Assembly (NCBI GenBank): GCA_022606135.1
Contig: JABYQN010000008.1
Coordinates: forward strand, 1,612,001-1,676,000
Source of the DNA: Fomes fomentarius
Taxonomy: Eukaryota > Basidiomycota > Agaricomycetes > Polyporales > Polyporaceae
DNA length: 64,000 bases
Direction: 5' to 3'
In this document: positions 11,117 through 22,301 of the stretch, piece by piece
How the letters are laid out: each line of letters opens with the position of its first letter
How positions within the stretch are numbered: the first letter of the stretch is position 1
Made by a program: the position numbers and the translations under genes
The notes under the pieces: generated by a model
What the model saw: only the letters and a program-made list of their open reading frames with translations
What the model was told of the DNA's origin: nothing
The model's database searches: none

Positions 11117-12724
11117 CGTTGCAGAACAAGTGACTTCTAATATTACTAATGGATGAAGTATGAGTACTTCAAGTCTTCAACGCCGCTCAACACGAATGAG
11201 TGGGATGTACCCCGCCGAGCGCCATTATCATTGCGCCTTCCATTTGAGTGCGCAGAGAGAATGTACGACAGCATCGCGCAAAGAGATTTTCTCGATACTA
11301 TGGAGGAGGATCGTCACTGAGGTACCGGTGCCAGTCCGGCGCTGACGCCTGAATATGTACTTCCTAAAATATGGTGGGAGCCCCAGATCTACGTGGCCAA
11401 ACTGGGACGATCAGGTGCGATGGAGCTTACGCCAGCAGCGGCGTTTGAATGGATGATGTAGACAGTAAGGTTGCCATTGGTCAATCGAATCTTTGGTTGC
11501 TCTGCTCGCGCAGTGGAGGTTGGCCAGCACCTTCTCTTCCTACACTACCAGAAAATTGAAGAAGGCGTCTCGCAGGCGAGGCAAGCTTCAGCTTGCAATT
11601 TGGAACGGAGTTCATTCCTTGCTAGAGTGGTGCGACTATCGTGAAGGACAGATCGCATCCGTCGCAGGCTAGATCGCAACCGTCGTAGGTCGCATCTGTC
11701 GCAGCCACGTCCAGGGCCCCTGCATGACTCACTATGACAGTGAGTGTACTTGAGAGCATCTTGTGTACCATTAATCGCAGTTTACATAGTGCTGGCGTAT
11801 CAAGTCACGAAGTGCTTGTCTTGGACTTGTGGTCGAGGCTTGAGTGACCGCATGAGTCGAATCTGCGATGTTAAAGAGTGCATACGCCGGCATGCCTGGT
11901 GGTCGGCCAAATGCCTTGATTGAAGTACACACATAGGTTTCTGCTAAGCTTCGCGCAGCATATCCCGTGCCTACGAAATGGATGAGTACTAAGTACAGCA
12001 TGAGAACGATCACTCGCACCTTCTCTCGCGAGCTCGATGATCTCCTTGTCAGGAAGCAACAGTGACGTGCCCGCACGGCTTCATCACTTGACCAAACATA
12101 CCTCGTAAGCCTTGCGACTACGCTCGACATTGAGGAGGGCACGTACGATGCATGAGCAAGTTGTTTGACAGCTGCTTCTCATATTGGTGAGATTAGTGTT
12201 ACGTGACGATTACGGACGATGGATATACCTCAGCCGGTCGCGAGCTCTGAAAATCTGACGTCTCCACCCCCACTCCGCCACTCTGTGAACTTGCCAGCCG
12301 TTTCTGCATTAGTCGCCTTGGTGTCACCCAAAGACAATCGTAAATGTGAGGCATCGAGTGAGGGCCGATTATAAGGGGCCCACAAGTATGATTCTATGAG
12401 CGTACCGGGGAACCGGTAGAAACTGACCATCGAAAGTTTCTGGCATGTGTAGAGTAAAATGTGATCGCACAAGAAGGGAACGAGGACTTGAGTTGGCCAA
12501 CTGTACGCTCTGCTAGTTGACGTGGTCATTCAACTTTATGCGGCAGCATTAATCAGCCGCGTGCTCGCATAATTGTCGGGCACTCGTCTTGCCATCAGCC
12601 ATACTCTTTCTTCTACCTTGCCATGAGTCGGTATAAGGTGACAATGATGTTATTCAACGATACTGTTCTAACTACTTATACTTCCGAACGCTCGGTTGAT
12701 GACCAGGAAGAATGTGACTAGCGA
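11117..12724. other. Intergenic region, no confident gene
   Basis: Minus-strand open frames at 11,771-12,142 (with one hydrophobic stretch, VIVLMLYLVLIHFVGTGY) and 12,230-12,529 may be remnants of a membrane-protein gene but show no recognisable domain. The part next to the kinase gene (about 12,430-12,720) is its 3' flank and recurs at 52,790-53,060. No RNA gene was recognised. Confidence 0.4.
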
Positions 12725-13895
12725 TTACAGAGGATCTAATCCAATACGCTCGACGAACTGCATGTCAAATACATAATCTTCTGGCACAAGGGTACCTTTT
12801 TCTAAACTCGCCCCGTCTTCCCAGTCAAATTTCCAATCATACAGCCACCCGTCAGACAGCATGCGCGCGCGGAAGAGACCCTTGAGAAATGAGTATTTAG
12901 GTTTCTCGCCAAAGGATAGAGCAGAGCAATGATCGTGATATGCTTTGAACTCCGGCAACGACTGGGACAGGTAATCTTGAAAACCCTTCCCAGCCTTCAT
13001 CTCATGTATGAGATCAAGTCGCTCCTGATGAGCCTGGGCCGAGACGTCCTGCCACGGAAGGCATCCATGGTATAATTCCATGAGGACGTATAACAAAGAT
13101 TCGACATCGTCCCGACGGGAGACCTCTAACACAACGTGCCATGAGATTAAGGTTGAGTACGTACGTTCGAATGTGTCAGTAAACAACATACCATGATGTA
13201 AATGGGCCGCGACACTTGCGTATCGCGGGGTGCCCATCGTGCTCCGTTCAGAACAAAAGGGGATGTGGGCGCCAGTAGTTGGATCGACGAAGAGTTGCGC
13301 ATGACTGAAGTCGAAGAGATGGACAATGCGAACATTTTCCTGGAAACCCATGGCGAAGTTATGAGGTTTGATGTCGCATGAGACAATCCCTCTAGAGTGT
13401 ATGAACTCGAGCCTGTCAAGCTGTCCTTAGGCGTGAGATCGATGGCCTCAATCAGAGGTAGATCACGCACCATTTGTTCCGCTAACATACAAATGGAACG
13501 TAGCGTGAACGTTCCCCTGCATAATCTTTGCAGTGAGCGAAGATTAGGACCGAGAAGGTCCATCACTATGACGAATTGATTTCCATCGATTCCTGACCAA
13601 TGGATCTGGGGTATACCCTCGGGTGCGCCACACAGTAACCGGTAGATACCAGCTTCATGCTGCAGCAGAAGAGGTACCGTCTTATCCGCAGGGACTCCTT
13701 CTATTTTCAGTGCGAACAGTCGGCTGGTAAGAGTGCTGAACGCTTTCCACACTTCACCTACGGTCGGATAAGCTTCAACTTCCCTTGTGGCGCAGGCAGA
13801 TGGTCCTTCCACATACCCGATGAGCCAGTTCCGATTTGATGAGTGACTTGATAGATGCCACAGACGGTGAAGCTGTTGATGAATTCAAAAGACAT
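12725..13895 (-). CDS. Divergent casein-kinase-1-like protein, family C, copy 1
   Basis: The start at 13,895 (MSFEFINSFTVCGIYQVTHQ) leads into a glycine-rich loop, IGTGSSG | EVWKAF, split by an intron. CK1 landmarks follow in order: FALKIEG (the CK1 AIKLE Lys), GIPQIHWSGIDGNQFVIVMD, LLGPNLRSLQRLC, LEFIHSRGIVSCDIKPHNF (catalytic-loop Asp kept, but the usual HRD reads SCD), VHLFDFSHAQLF (DFG replaced by DFS), TMGTPRYASVAAHLHH, and EVSRRDDVESLLYVLMELYH. The C-lobe continues to the stop. At least four introns are in consistent phase. The altered HRD and DFG motifs suggest weak activity or a pseudokinase role. Same strand as families A and B, with which it co-duplicates. Confidence 0.85.
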
Positions 13896-14906
13896 TCCAA
13901 CAGCGAATGGGCCAGATAGTTATGACAGCAAAAACCAAGCGGCCAAGGATCAACGGACAGAAAAGGTTTATGTGGCAACGAAGACTCGGCGGTCACCGTA
14001 CCGCACTTGTATAGATACAAATCAGGCAATCTTTTTGGTCGACGTTGCCTAACACAAGCAAACAATGAATTACGTCATTCCACAAACTTCCCGCTGATTT
14101 CAACAATCACATATCGACATAGTAAGAGCACCAAGCAGCAGCCTGCTGCCACTGCCAATCAGTGTTAAGTATCATACGTTCTTGCTTCGTGTGTCAGGCC
14201 CGAGCACGCCCGCCCTCATGCACATGATTCCGAGTCGGTGTACGCCATCTAGTAGTACTCGTTATTAGCCGGCGATATACTACTAAAGTTTACTTCAAAC
14301 TTGCAATTGGTGCCGCCACTTGCTGAGGCTACTAACCGCAACAGTGATTCGCGGGTGATGTCCAGTTAGATATACGTAGTGGGTTTCCTAATATTGTGCC
14401 TCCTAATATTGCGCCACAATGCAGCAACAATTCAAGGTGGAGATGTATTTCCGTACTTGTAGACTCGGAAGTAGAAGTCCGATCATCCTCATAGAAACAC
14501 CATGCACGGCGGCCTGATACTAATCTTCCTTCTAGATTGTTTCGTGCGCCTTCTATCATGCACCCAAGGACCATAGAAGCTCTCATCCTTTGGTGAGCCA
14601 GATCGAGCCTCGTTTTTCTTCTCTCCGTGCTGATGCGCCCAAACCACAATAAAGCGATCCGGAAGCTTCTGTGATCTCTGCACCCACGATTAGCTAGTGA
14701 TACGACCTTGATAACTTGAACTGAGCGCTCATAGCATCCGCCCAGCCAGGCTACACTGCCTTTCAACGCGATCCATGACTCATCCGTGGAATCATGGGAC
14801 AAGGAAGCAGGGATGGACCGTCAATTGATGACCTGGAAGTCTACAGGGTATGGAGACTTTATATTATGGATGGAACGATGCATTCTGAAGTCAAACCCTA
14901 CTCCCA
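13896..14906. other. Intergenic region, nothing recognised
   Basis: A 156-codon minus-strand frame at 14,332-14,802 has no domain, no codon or motif signature I can support and no paralogue in the window. I see no RNA gene, repeat or transposon here. Confidence 0.4.
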
Positions 14907-17114
14907 ATGCATCCCTCGCACGGAATGGGGTCCTCTGAATTGCCGTTAGGAGGCCAGCCTCCGTTCCCTGATCGCCGCTATCACATACCCGCTGGCTCAA
15001 TCAACGCGAACTCTGGTCATGCCCCTCAGGTTCGAGCAGTTTCTCCCTCCATGACCGTTCAGTAGCTTAAGTTCCCTCTATACGAGCAGCAGCATGGATA
15101 TGCCCCAACGTCGGGATTCAACCTCGCGCAATCAGGAGCTCAGGTACAACTACCTATGGCGCAGCATCCGGTAGGGTTTTTACATCCCGCTTCCCGGACG
15201 TTGTACATGTATGGCGTATCAATTGACTTCATTGTCCCAGCATGGTGTTCCCGCTTTGCCGGGAACCCCCAATGCATCTGGGATCCTACTACCTTATCCT
15301 CAAATGCCATTCAATCAAGCTCGTAAGCTACCCTTTGTCCTTCCTTGCGCTTTAGTTAAGCCTAAGCCTGAATGTACCCATGCTCCAATGTGTTAGTGCA
15401 CCAGCAAACGTCGTTCAATCCCTCCCTCCAGGTGACTAATCCAAGTGCCACTGTACCGCCAGGGCTCGGACCCTACCCTGATCCGAGGATTCTGCCATAC
15501 GGGTACGTCCACTGCATACAATGTGTGCTAAGACCGACATATCATCTGACGGAGTTCAAGAGGTCCACAGGCCACACATGGCACCCAAGCAGTCGGGTTC
15601 CAGCAAGCCCACTTCGGTATCGGACAAGTACCACCAGTGATCAATCAGTACGTGGTGCCGCATACCAGAGCCACTCATAATCCCCAACAACCCCCATACG
15701 GTGTTGGACACCTACCACCGTTGAATCAGTATGTGGCGCCGCATACCAGAGCCACTCATAATCCCCAACAACCCTTGTACGGTGTTGGACACCTACCACC
15801 GTTGCCTCCGATGAATCAATTGCAGGGTATAGCTTCCCCGCAGTCGCACCGTCCGCCACACCAACAATATTCTTCTGGCATACCATGGCCTCCCGCCGGT
15901 ATGCCATATGGCCGGCTCGGGATGAGTGTTTCCAGTAATTATCAACGTGGCCAACAGGGAGGCATGATGCATGATCCTAGAGAGCGATATACATCCCACC
16001 ACTCGAACGTGATTAATCTCGATGACCCCCAAGAGCAGATGACTCAGCGACCATCGCCACCGCCTGCTAGAGCCAGCCGTTCTCTCCTCCTGTCTTACAT
16101 ACCTGATGGCCCAAATTGGCACCAAAAGATAACGACGGAAAACATCCATGCCGAGGGTCTGAGAGCCAAAGCCATTCAAGAAGGAAATGCCGGAGTCACA
16201 GACTTCACACCGCCAGTTTGGATAGGTTCTGCCCCTGTCCCCGGTATGTTGTACCTTTAATCTGATACAAGCTCCACTCTTGTATTGACGGTGTCCTAGA
16301 ATCCGTGTTAGACGGTCAATTTTCTCGGGGTAGAGCTTGTCGGTTTCCTTTCACTGACCCGGACCTCGAACCAGCCTCGCTGTCGAGCAGCCCCGGTTCA
16401 ACGCAGCAACCCGTCGATCAAGAAAAACAGCGACCGTGCTTTCCAACATGGTACCATACGGCGGCGGGCAGCGGTTTGCCAAACTTGACGGTACCCCAAG
16501 GTGTCTATCTTGCACCTATAGTGACTTCCAATGAGGAAAAGAACCATAAACCTGATTTCCACAACCTAGTGAGCTATTATCCCATTTCTCTTGTTTTGAT
16601 CTGACACATTGTCATTGCAGTCGCCCCAAAGAAGAGAGTGGTGGCTGCCCGTCCGTTACATCAATGCGGAACCCATCCGTCACGCTACTGACGTTGATAT
16701 CCCTGTCCCTCCTATACATCCTAACGACGAGACTCGAATCATTAAGGAGGTTGATAACAGACCTGTCCCAATGCCCTTCACGACTTATCCCCACCCCGCC
16801 ATTGAAATTAAATGGCAAGTGACTGCACAATGGTTTCCGACCAAGCGTGGGCAGAAATTGTCGATGAGCTTCATCTGGTGTGGCGATCCCGGGCAGTATG
16901 TGGTCCCTTCACTCCCATCCAGGAAGGGGAATCAGATACGTCAGGAAATCCGTAACATCTGGATCGAGGACAGCGAGTTGGACAAGATGCGCGCCTGGTG
17001 GCGACTGCGTACGTGCGAGCTCTCTCCGCGATCCCATACTCTGTCCTGACTCCCCCATCCCTAGTATATTGGAAGGGTATTGCTCGAGGGCCTCCGGGCC
17101 CAAAGGCATCCTGA
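14907..17114 (+). CDS. Hypothetical protein with disordered Pro/Gln-rich N-terminus
   Basis: I do not recognise the family. A Pro/Gln-rich region with an internal duplication (NQYVAPHTRATHNPQQ repeated) precedes a more ordered part: IHAEGLRAKAIQEGNAGVTD | then ESVLDGQFSRGRACRFPF | SPQRREWWLPVRYINAE ... IEIKWQVTAQWFPTKRGQKL ... IWIEDSELDKMRAWWRL | LYWKGIARGPPGPKAS stop. The GT-AG introns in the second half are clean and in phase. Upstream of about 15,600 the frame is problematic: from the ATG at 14,907 the reading (MHPSHGMGSSELPLGGQ) meets an in-frame TAG inside a Gln-rich stretch near 15,064. Either an intron is unrecognised or the 5' half is damaged. Confidence 0.5.
15636..15810. repeat. Two-unit tandem repeat inside the Pro-rich coding region
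   Basis: A unit of roughly 84 bp carrying CAGAGCCACTCATAATCCCC and GTGTTGGACACCTACCACCG occurs twice in direct tandem with few differences. It is in frame, duplicating NQYVxPHTRATHNPQQPxYG in the protein. Confidence 0.75.
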
Positions 17115-17289
17115 CTAACGTCGAGCTCGAGCAGTTTCGGTTGTGACGGTGAATTGTCGTCATGTAGCATGTTGAAACTCAGAATTCGCCACAAAGGTGC
17201 AGAACTGATAAGTTGGAGCTACGGCGTTGACAGCCTACATAGTATTGTCTGATTTGAGATACAATGCCTTCGTGGTATTTCCGCCAGAC

Positions 17290-18001
17290 CTCTCTTTTTA
17301 CTGCATACCGCGATACGCAATAAGAGCAACACTACGGCTAGCATTTCCCGCCTCGTGAGGGAAGACTGACGTTACGAGGAGGGACCTAGCAGCAGCAACA
17401 GCAGTAGCAATTGTTCATACTTACCCTATAGCAAGGCAAGGGATTAGGCGGATGAACAGATACACCCCATCCGCCGGGCTCCTGACGAACCGCCATGTCA
17501 GAATCGTGATGGCTGTCACAACAGACCGTAGGATGTGGAGTTCCCTCACCTGAAGTTTGTAAGCATACATTCGCATTCTGGTAGTTTCGCTGCCAAATGT
17601 ATAGGTCAGTAGGCTGATCAGGTGTACGAGTGCTTCGCTTAAGGCTCGAACACATCGCAAACGTACCGCCATACATGTCTGATTGAGCAGCACGTCGCAG
17701 AGAGTTTTGTCCGGCTGTAGCATCAAACACACGACACAATGAAGGTAGAAACCTTCCATGTATAAGGAAGGACGTACCTCGGAGCTTGCAGTATATACGC
17801 TCGAATAGGACGTATGCCGACTATCGCATAACCAAAGAGCACAAGGACCTCATACGTCGAGCGTGGAGCTATAGGCGGGCAGAGGTACCTCCGTGGTTTC
17901 TCCTTGTCGGCGTAATGGCAATGCGCCACTATTCGATAGAAGGGTGTGATACACTCCACAGAAGCACAATAAAATAAGCGAGCGCACCGAGGTCTCCTCA
18001 T
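17290..18001 (-). pseudogene. Degenerate DUF6533-like remnants
   Basis: Isolated pieces follow the order of the gene at 9.8-11.1 kb. GVYLFIRLIPCLAIG parallels WLYLFTRHMPYLAI. MLAVVLLLLRIAV parallels the VVDVVLVLR span. A fragment near 17,650-17,700 ends in a TGGCG/gtacgt splice junction like that after VEYIW. Upstream, PRSTYEVLVLFGYAIVGIRPI resembles a later hydrophobic segment of the same family. The pieces are out of frame with one another and conserved acidic residues are missing, so I read them as one or two broken copies. Confidence 0.4.
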
Positions 18002-18429
18002 GGACTCCTACTTATCAGAGTACAAGCTGTGCTCGGTGAAACGTAGGTAGTTGCTCCCATAATGACGAGGTGCCGTACTGGCCCGTACTGTTTGTTTGGT
18101 GTTCAATTGTTCGAGCATGGTCTGCGCGCATTCAAAATGAGTCGGTTACAATACTGCGAAGGAACGTATCATACAAGATGCGCATCCCGTTAATATCCCG
18201 AGGAGAATATCCGGAGTTTTTTTCAGTCTGCAGCATTGCGACGCTTGTCGCGAGTGTGAACATCGTGTACCACGATAGCCGTACCTAGATGATGCATTCT
18301 GGGTAGAGAGTAGCCTTCTGCTTGCGACAGGATGGGTCAACGTATGCTGGCACAATGCATCAGACAGGGCGGAAAAGCGCGAATGCGATCATGTTCATCG
18401 TGTAAGGCACAGGATGCAGGAGTGCTATT

Positions 18430-18961
18430 CTATTGGGGAGCTGCGTTCTTCTGTTCCCTATACTGCCTTGCCCACTGCAAGGGTGAAGACGTATGAATCA
18501 TCACCGTCAGACCACTTGGGAAGAATAGGTGTCACGTACCCGCTGTGATGGAATTGGCCTAACAGGTTCTACCAGTCTCCGCTGAGAGTGACGGATGCGA
18601 GTGTTATTCCGTGTCCTGAGACCTTGGATGGACGGCATGATGATATTGAACGCACCTCTTTGTCCGCGCTGACCGTGAAGACACCATAAGCGACAGCAAA
18701 AATTCCAGCAAATGCAATCGCGGTGTTAGACTTCCAGTTGGCAGGTCGCGTCCACCAGCCACCTGTACCAGACGTGGATGAGCATCGGCACAACCTCCTG
18801 TGGTCGTGCACGTTGCGTGGTGCTACGACGAGACATGGGAACGGAACGTACCAGCTGGCGACCAAACCTCTTTCGGGTAGGGATATCTCGCTCCTCCGCC
18901 CTACGACATCCGCAATGAGACCCACTGATTCCGCGCACGACTGAGAGGAGAAACGCACCAT
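18430..18961 (-). CDS. Small single-span membrane protein
   Basis: Short exons assemble to YPYPKEVWSPAG | GWWTRPANWKSNTAIAFAGI and FAVAYGVFTVSADKE | RRLVEPVRPIPSQR | WARQYREQKNAAPQ stop, about 90-100 residues. One membrane span (TAIAFAGIFAVAYGVFTV) sits after a Trp-rich segment, with a basic C-terminus. Architecture and size suggest a mitochondrial inner-membrane or respiratory-complex accessory protein, but that is inference. The start is uncertain: the ATG at 18,961 directly abuts a consensus donor (GTGCGT), so the first exon may be the start codon alone. Divergent from PEX3, 203 bp away, so a shared promoter region is likely. Confidence 0.65.
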
Positions 18962-19164
18962 GCTGAGACGAATGAGTGATGGTGGAAGGAAAGCTTGAGT
19001 TGGGCGACAGCACGTGTTTGGCAGCGCCGGCTACTCCGACGCGCCCGGCGTCGGACGCGAAGACGTGCGTGGGGTTGACGCGTTGACGACTGCCCAACCG
19101 CATCTGGCTCTGGCGACACGTTCAATCCTCCTTGCTTGTATGCGACCACGGCCACGACTTTGGA

Positions 19165-21189
19165 ATGTTCAACGCCCTCGGGAACTACGTTCATGACCGG
19201 CGGAGAGGGCTTACGAAGGCCGCGGCATACGTCGGCGGCGCGTACTTCATCGGACGCTATGTTTCGGAACGACTGGAGGACGTCCGGAATTCAATCTTAC
19301 AAGAGCGGGGTGCACGGGAAAAGTGAGTTGCTGCCTGCGTTACTTTCTCTTGTGTTCCGAAGGCTGAGGTACCGTCGGAACGCGTGTTGCAGTCTCCGGA
19401 GGAGATTCGAGCAGAACCAACAGGACATCTCCTTCACGGTCATGGCTCTCCTTCCAGCACTCAGCAAACACATCCTGCAGGGTATGGATGTCGAGAGTGT
19501 CACTCAGGAACTGCAGTCCTATTCCCGCGCACCCAAATCTCGGCTCGAGCTCCAACCTCCTCCCGTACCGTCGAGCCTCGCCTCCAGTACCCCCGGTGCA
19601 GACTCGGAAACGCGATCTGACAACGGTTCTGTCTCCGTCATCTCTTCAATAGATGACGTGCAAACAGATATGTCGGCTTCATCAACGAGCTGGGTAGACC
19701 AGTTCTCGTCTTTGGGGTCATCTCAGGTCTCTGCTGTCCCTCCATCTTCCGATGCGAATGGCGAGCCTTCTGGCTCTTCACCGTCAAGTTCAACGGGTGC
19801 CGACCTGACGGAGTCAATACTCACGACTAGCTCCATGTCAAGTTCATCTGCTGCACCCGGATTATCGAACCCGGTATGCCACTCCACTCCATTCATTCGC
19901 ATACCTTTGACTCACGTCAAGCAAAGACTCCAGAGGATGCTCATCTTGATGTACTCAGTCCATCCACAAGAAGCAAAGCTGAGCTATGGAGAGAGGTCAA
20001 AATACTCAGTACGTGGCACCAACCATCCTTCCTCGGTTGCATGATCGCATGAATGAATGCTCCCTCCCCAACAGCATTTACTCGTACATTAACTGTAATC
20101 TACTCAATGACCCTCCTCACCCTCTTCACACACATTCAACTCAACGTCCTCGGACGCTCAAAGTATATACAGTCCCTGATCCAGCAGGAACGCGACGAGC
20201 GCATCCGCGAACAGCTACAATATAGCACATCGGTGTATTCACTGTTCTGGGGGGACAAGAGTCTTGAAGATCCAGAAACGGACGAACTCGAGGAGTGCGA
20301 GAACGTGAGCGAGGAGACAGAGCGTAAATACCTCACGCTCAGCTGGTGGATCCTCCACGTTGGCTGGAAGGACGTCGGGGAGCGCGTGAGGAGAGGCGTC
20401 GAGGAAGTCTTCGAAGGGTACGCCCTCGTTTAACTGGTGTGATTGTAGACCGCCATCGCTGAACATGATGCTAGCGTCTCCCTCAAGACGAAGCTCTCGG
20501 CGGCAGACTTGCATCGCCTTATATGCGACGTGCGCCGTCGTGTAGAGTATGAAGTGACATTCGAAGGCAAGGAACGCCGAATAAAGTACGTCTAGGACCA
20601 ATAACCCCTCTCCTTCGCACTCTTACGCTTACACTCATACATTCATCTATTCCCGTCCCTACCTATTCTTGCCTTTCCATCGCAGCTTCATGTCGACGCT
20701 TCTCCCACCCACGCCTGAAACGCTACAACACGTGCTTACTCAGGGCGGGATCCCCTCCTGGCTCGCGACTGCACATGAACCGACATTCGACGCCTTCCTC
20801 TCAGAAACCCGCACGCACGTCGCCTCGGGCTCTTTTGAGCGCGTGCTCGAGGTCTGCCTGGACCACGCTACTGACGTCCTCTGTCGCGGTGTCGAGAAGC
20901 ATGTTTTTGGGTCCAAAATTGATGACTCCGACTTGCTCTCGCTGGGCGGACAGGAACCACGAGAACGGCTCGCTGCAATGCTGCCCGGGCTGGCAAGATG
21001 GTGTCATTTGGCGCTGGAAGGGCTTCCGAATGAGCTTGTGGACGTGCGTGTTTCCTTTACTGCGTACGAGCGAGGGATAGCTGCTGATGCCTGTTTTTGC
21101 CCTGTATGATCCAGGAACTGGCGGAAACGAGGGAAGTGTCGGCGCTTTCGGCTATCATATATACCAGCTATGAGGATCGCTTTCGGTAA
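19165..21189 (+). CDS. PEX3: Peroxisomal biogenesis factor 3 (peroxin-3)
   Basis: PEX3 anchors PEX19 at the peroxisomal membrane for membrane-protein import. Exons: 19,165-19,322; from 19,393; then T-P-E-D-A-H...; FTRTLTVIYSMTLLTLFTHI with QLNVLGRSKYIQSL (the strongly conserved PEX3 core); VSLKTKLSAADLHRLICDV; RRIN | FMSTLLPPTPETLQHVL; and ELAETREVSALSAIIYTSYE. The N-terminus MFNALGNYVHDRRRGL... AAAYVGGAYFIGRYVSE gives the expected membrane anchor, then ARENLRRRFEQNQQDISFTV after splicing. A Ser-rich insertion follows the N-terminal third. All seven exons join in phase with GT-AG introns. The stop codon lies in sequence duplicated from gene A (CGGTAATC), so the extreme C-terminus was reset by a rearrangement. 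Confidence 0.95.
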
Positions 21190-21732
21190 TCCATGCGCTT
21201 CTTGTGGGACTGCTCATGTTTGAGTGAAAAGTTAGCGTTCCGTCTCGCTCTTCCGCGACCTCCGTCGCGGAGGTCATGTCCTTCACCTGCGAACCAGGCA
21301 CAGCCCCTGCAACAGCTGCGGAAGATCGCTACTGCAAGGTACGGCGCATCAGCTGATCTATCCTCTGCCTGGTCTATCTCTATCCCTGCGACCGTGGCAC
21401 AACGCAGCCTGTATCACACTGGCGGATGCGGCTCCAGTCTCTCATCCCGCTCAGGGAAGCTGCAGTGAGCGCATGGCGAACTGTAAATAAGCTAGTCACC
21501 GAGAAAAGGAAAGAAATCGGGTCGCACACGCTGCTGCTGCGGACGCCGCGGGTGGCTGGCATCTGACATACAAGGAGTGTGACCCTCCACTGTCCGTCGT
21601 CCGGGCTCAGATGCGCAGCCTTAGGCTCATTATGCTTTACGCACACATACGCATGTCGCATACACCACCGTCAACTTGGACCCACCCGCCCTCGAGGCCG
21701 TCGGTGTGGCATCTCCATCCCTTGGTGTCTGA
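21184..21732 (+). repeat. Duplicated A-tail/spacer, first of three pieces
   Basis: Starting within the last codons of PEX3, this matches the reverse complement of about 5,523-4,980: the last exon of gene A (GCGCTTCTTGTGGGACTGCT), then its spacer. It stops exactly at the left end of element A; the match resumes at 35,282. Confidence 0.88.
21727..21732. repeat. Target-site duplication of element A, left copy
   Basis: GTCTGA directly precedes the TATGAAGG terminus of element A. The same six bases follow the other terminus at 35,276-35,281. Confidence 0.93.
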
Positions 21733-21759
21733 TATGAAGGTCCCCTTTGGACAAAAATA
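21733..21759 (+). repeat. Terminal inverted repeat, element A, gene-1 end
   Basis: TATGAAGGTCCCCTTTGGAC followed by AAAAATA. It matches the gene-1 end of element B (TATGAAGGGCCCCATTGGAC) more closely than the integrase ends, so each end type has its own signature after TATGA. Confidence 0.9.
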
Positions 21760-21765
21760 ATGGGG

Positions 21766-22194
21766 AATCATGCATTCACGACGAATCATGCATGATCACG
21801 AGGGATCACGAGGGATCACGAGTGGTCACACATGATCCCGAGTGATCCCGAGTGTTCCTGAGTGATCCCGAGTGAACACGAGTGAACACGAGTGATCATG
21901 CATGGCCTCCCTGTTCAATACAGGGATGTCACCACTATGGTTCATCTTGAATCATGATGATTCACGATGAACCATGATGAAACATGATGATTCACGATGG
22001 GTACTTTGTCTCGATTGTTATACAGTTACAAAATGATTCATCATGGTTCAGAATGAATCAGAATGGAACTGTATCGACCATCGCTGCATACAAGCCAGGG
22101 AAACCATCTCGAAATCATGGCACCCCTTCTGATTCACTATGATTCACGATGAATCCTCGTGAATCATCGTGAATCATAGTGAATCAGAAGGGGT
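21766..22194. repeat. Subterminal repeat arrays, left end of element A
   Basis: An outer array (about 21,780-21,903) is built of roughly 11-bp units such as GATCACGAGTG, GATCCCGAGTG and GAACACGAGTG. An inner set (about 21,945-22,194) is built of units such as ATTCACGATGA and ATTCATGATGA. The inner part ends in a perfect 31-bp hairpin, arms 22,122-22,152 and 22,164-22,194, starting ACCCCTTCTGATTCACTATG. The same outer/inner order occurs at all four element ends. These are probably transposase-binding or regulatory sites. Confidence 0.88.
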
Positions 22195-22301
22195 CTTATG
22201 TAACCTGTATGCAATGCTGCCCACTCGTTCGACACTGTCGCAGGTTTTTCCTTGCCCTCGCTGCCTCGCTTTGCCTCGCAATCCAAACCTAGTATTCATA
22301 A

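Noticed and set aside
14332..14802. 156-codon minus-strand frame
   Set aside because: No recognisable motif, no splice context and no copy elsewhere.
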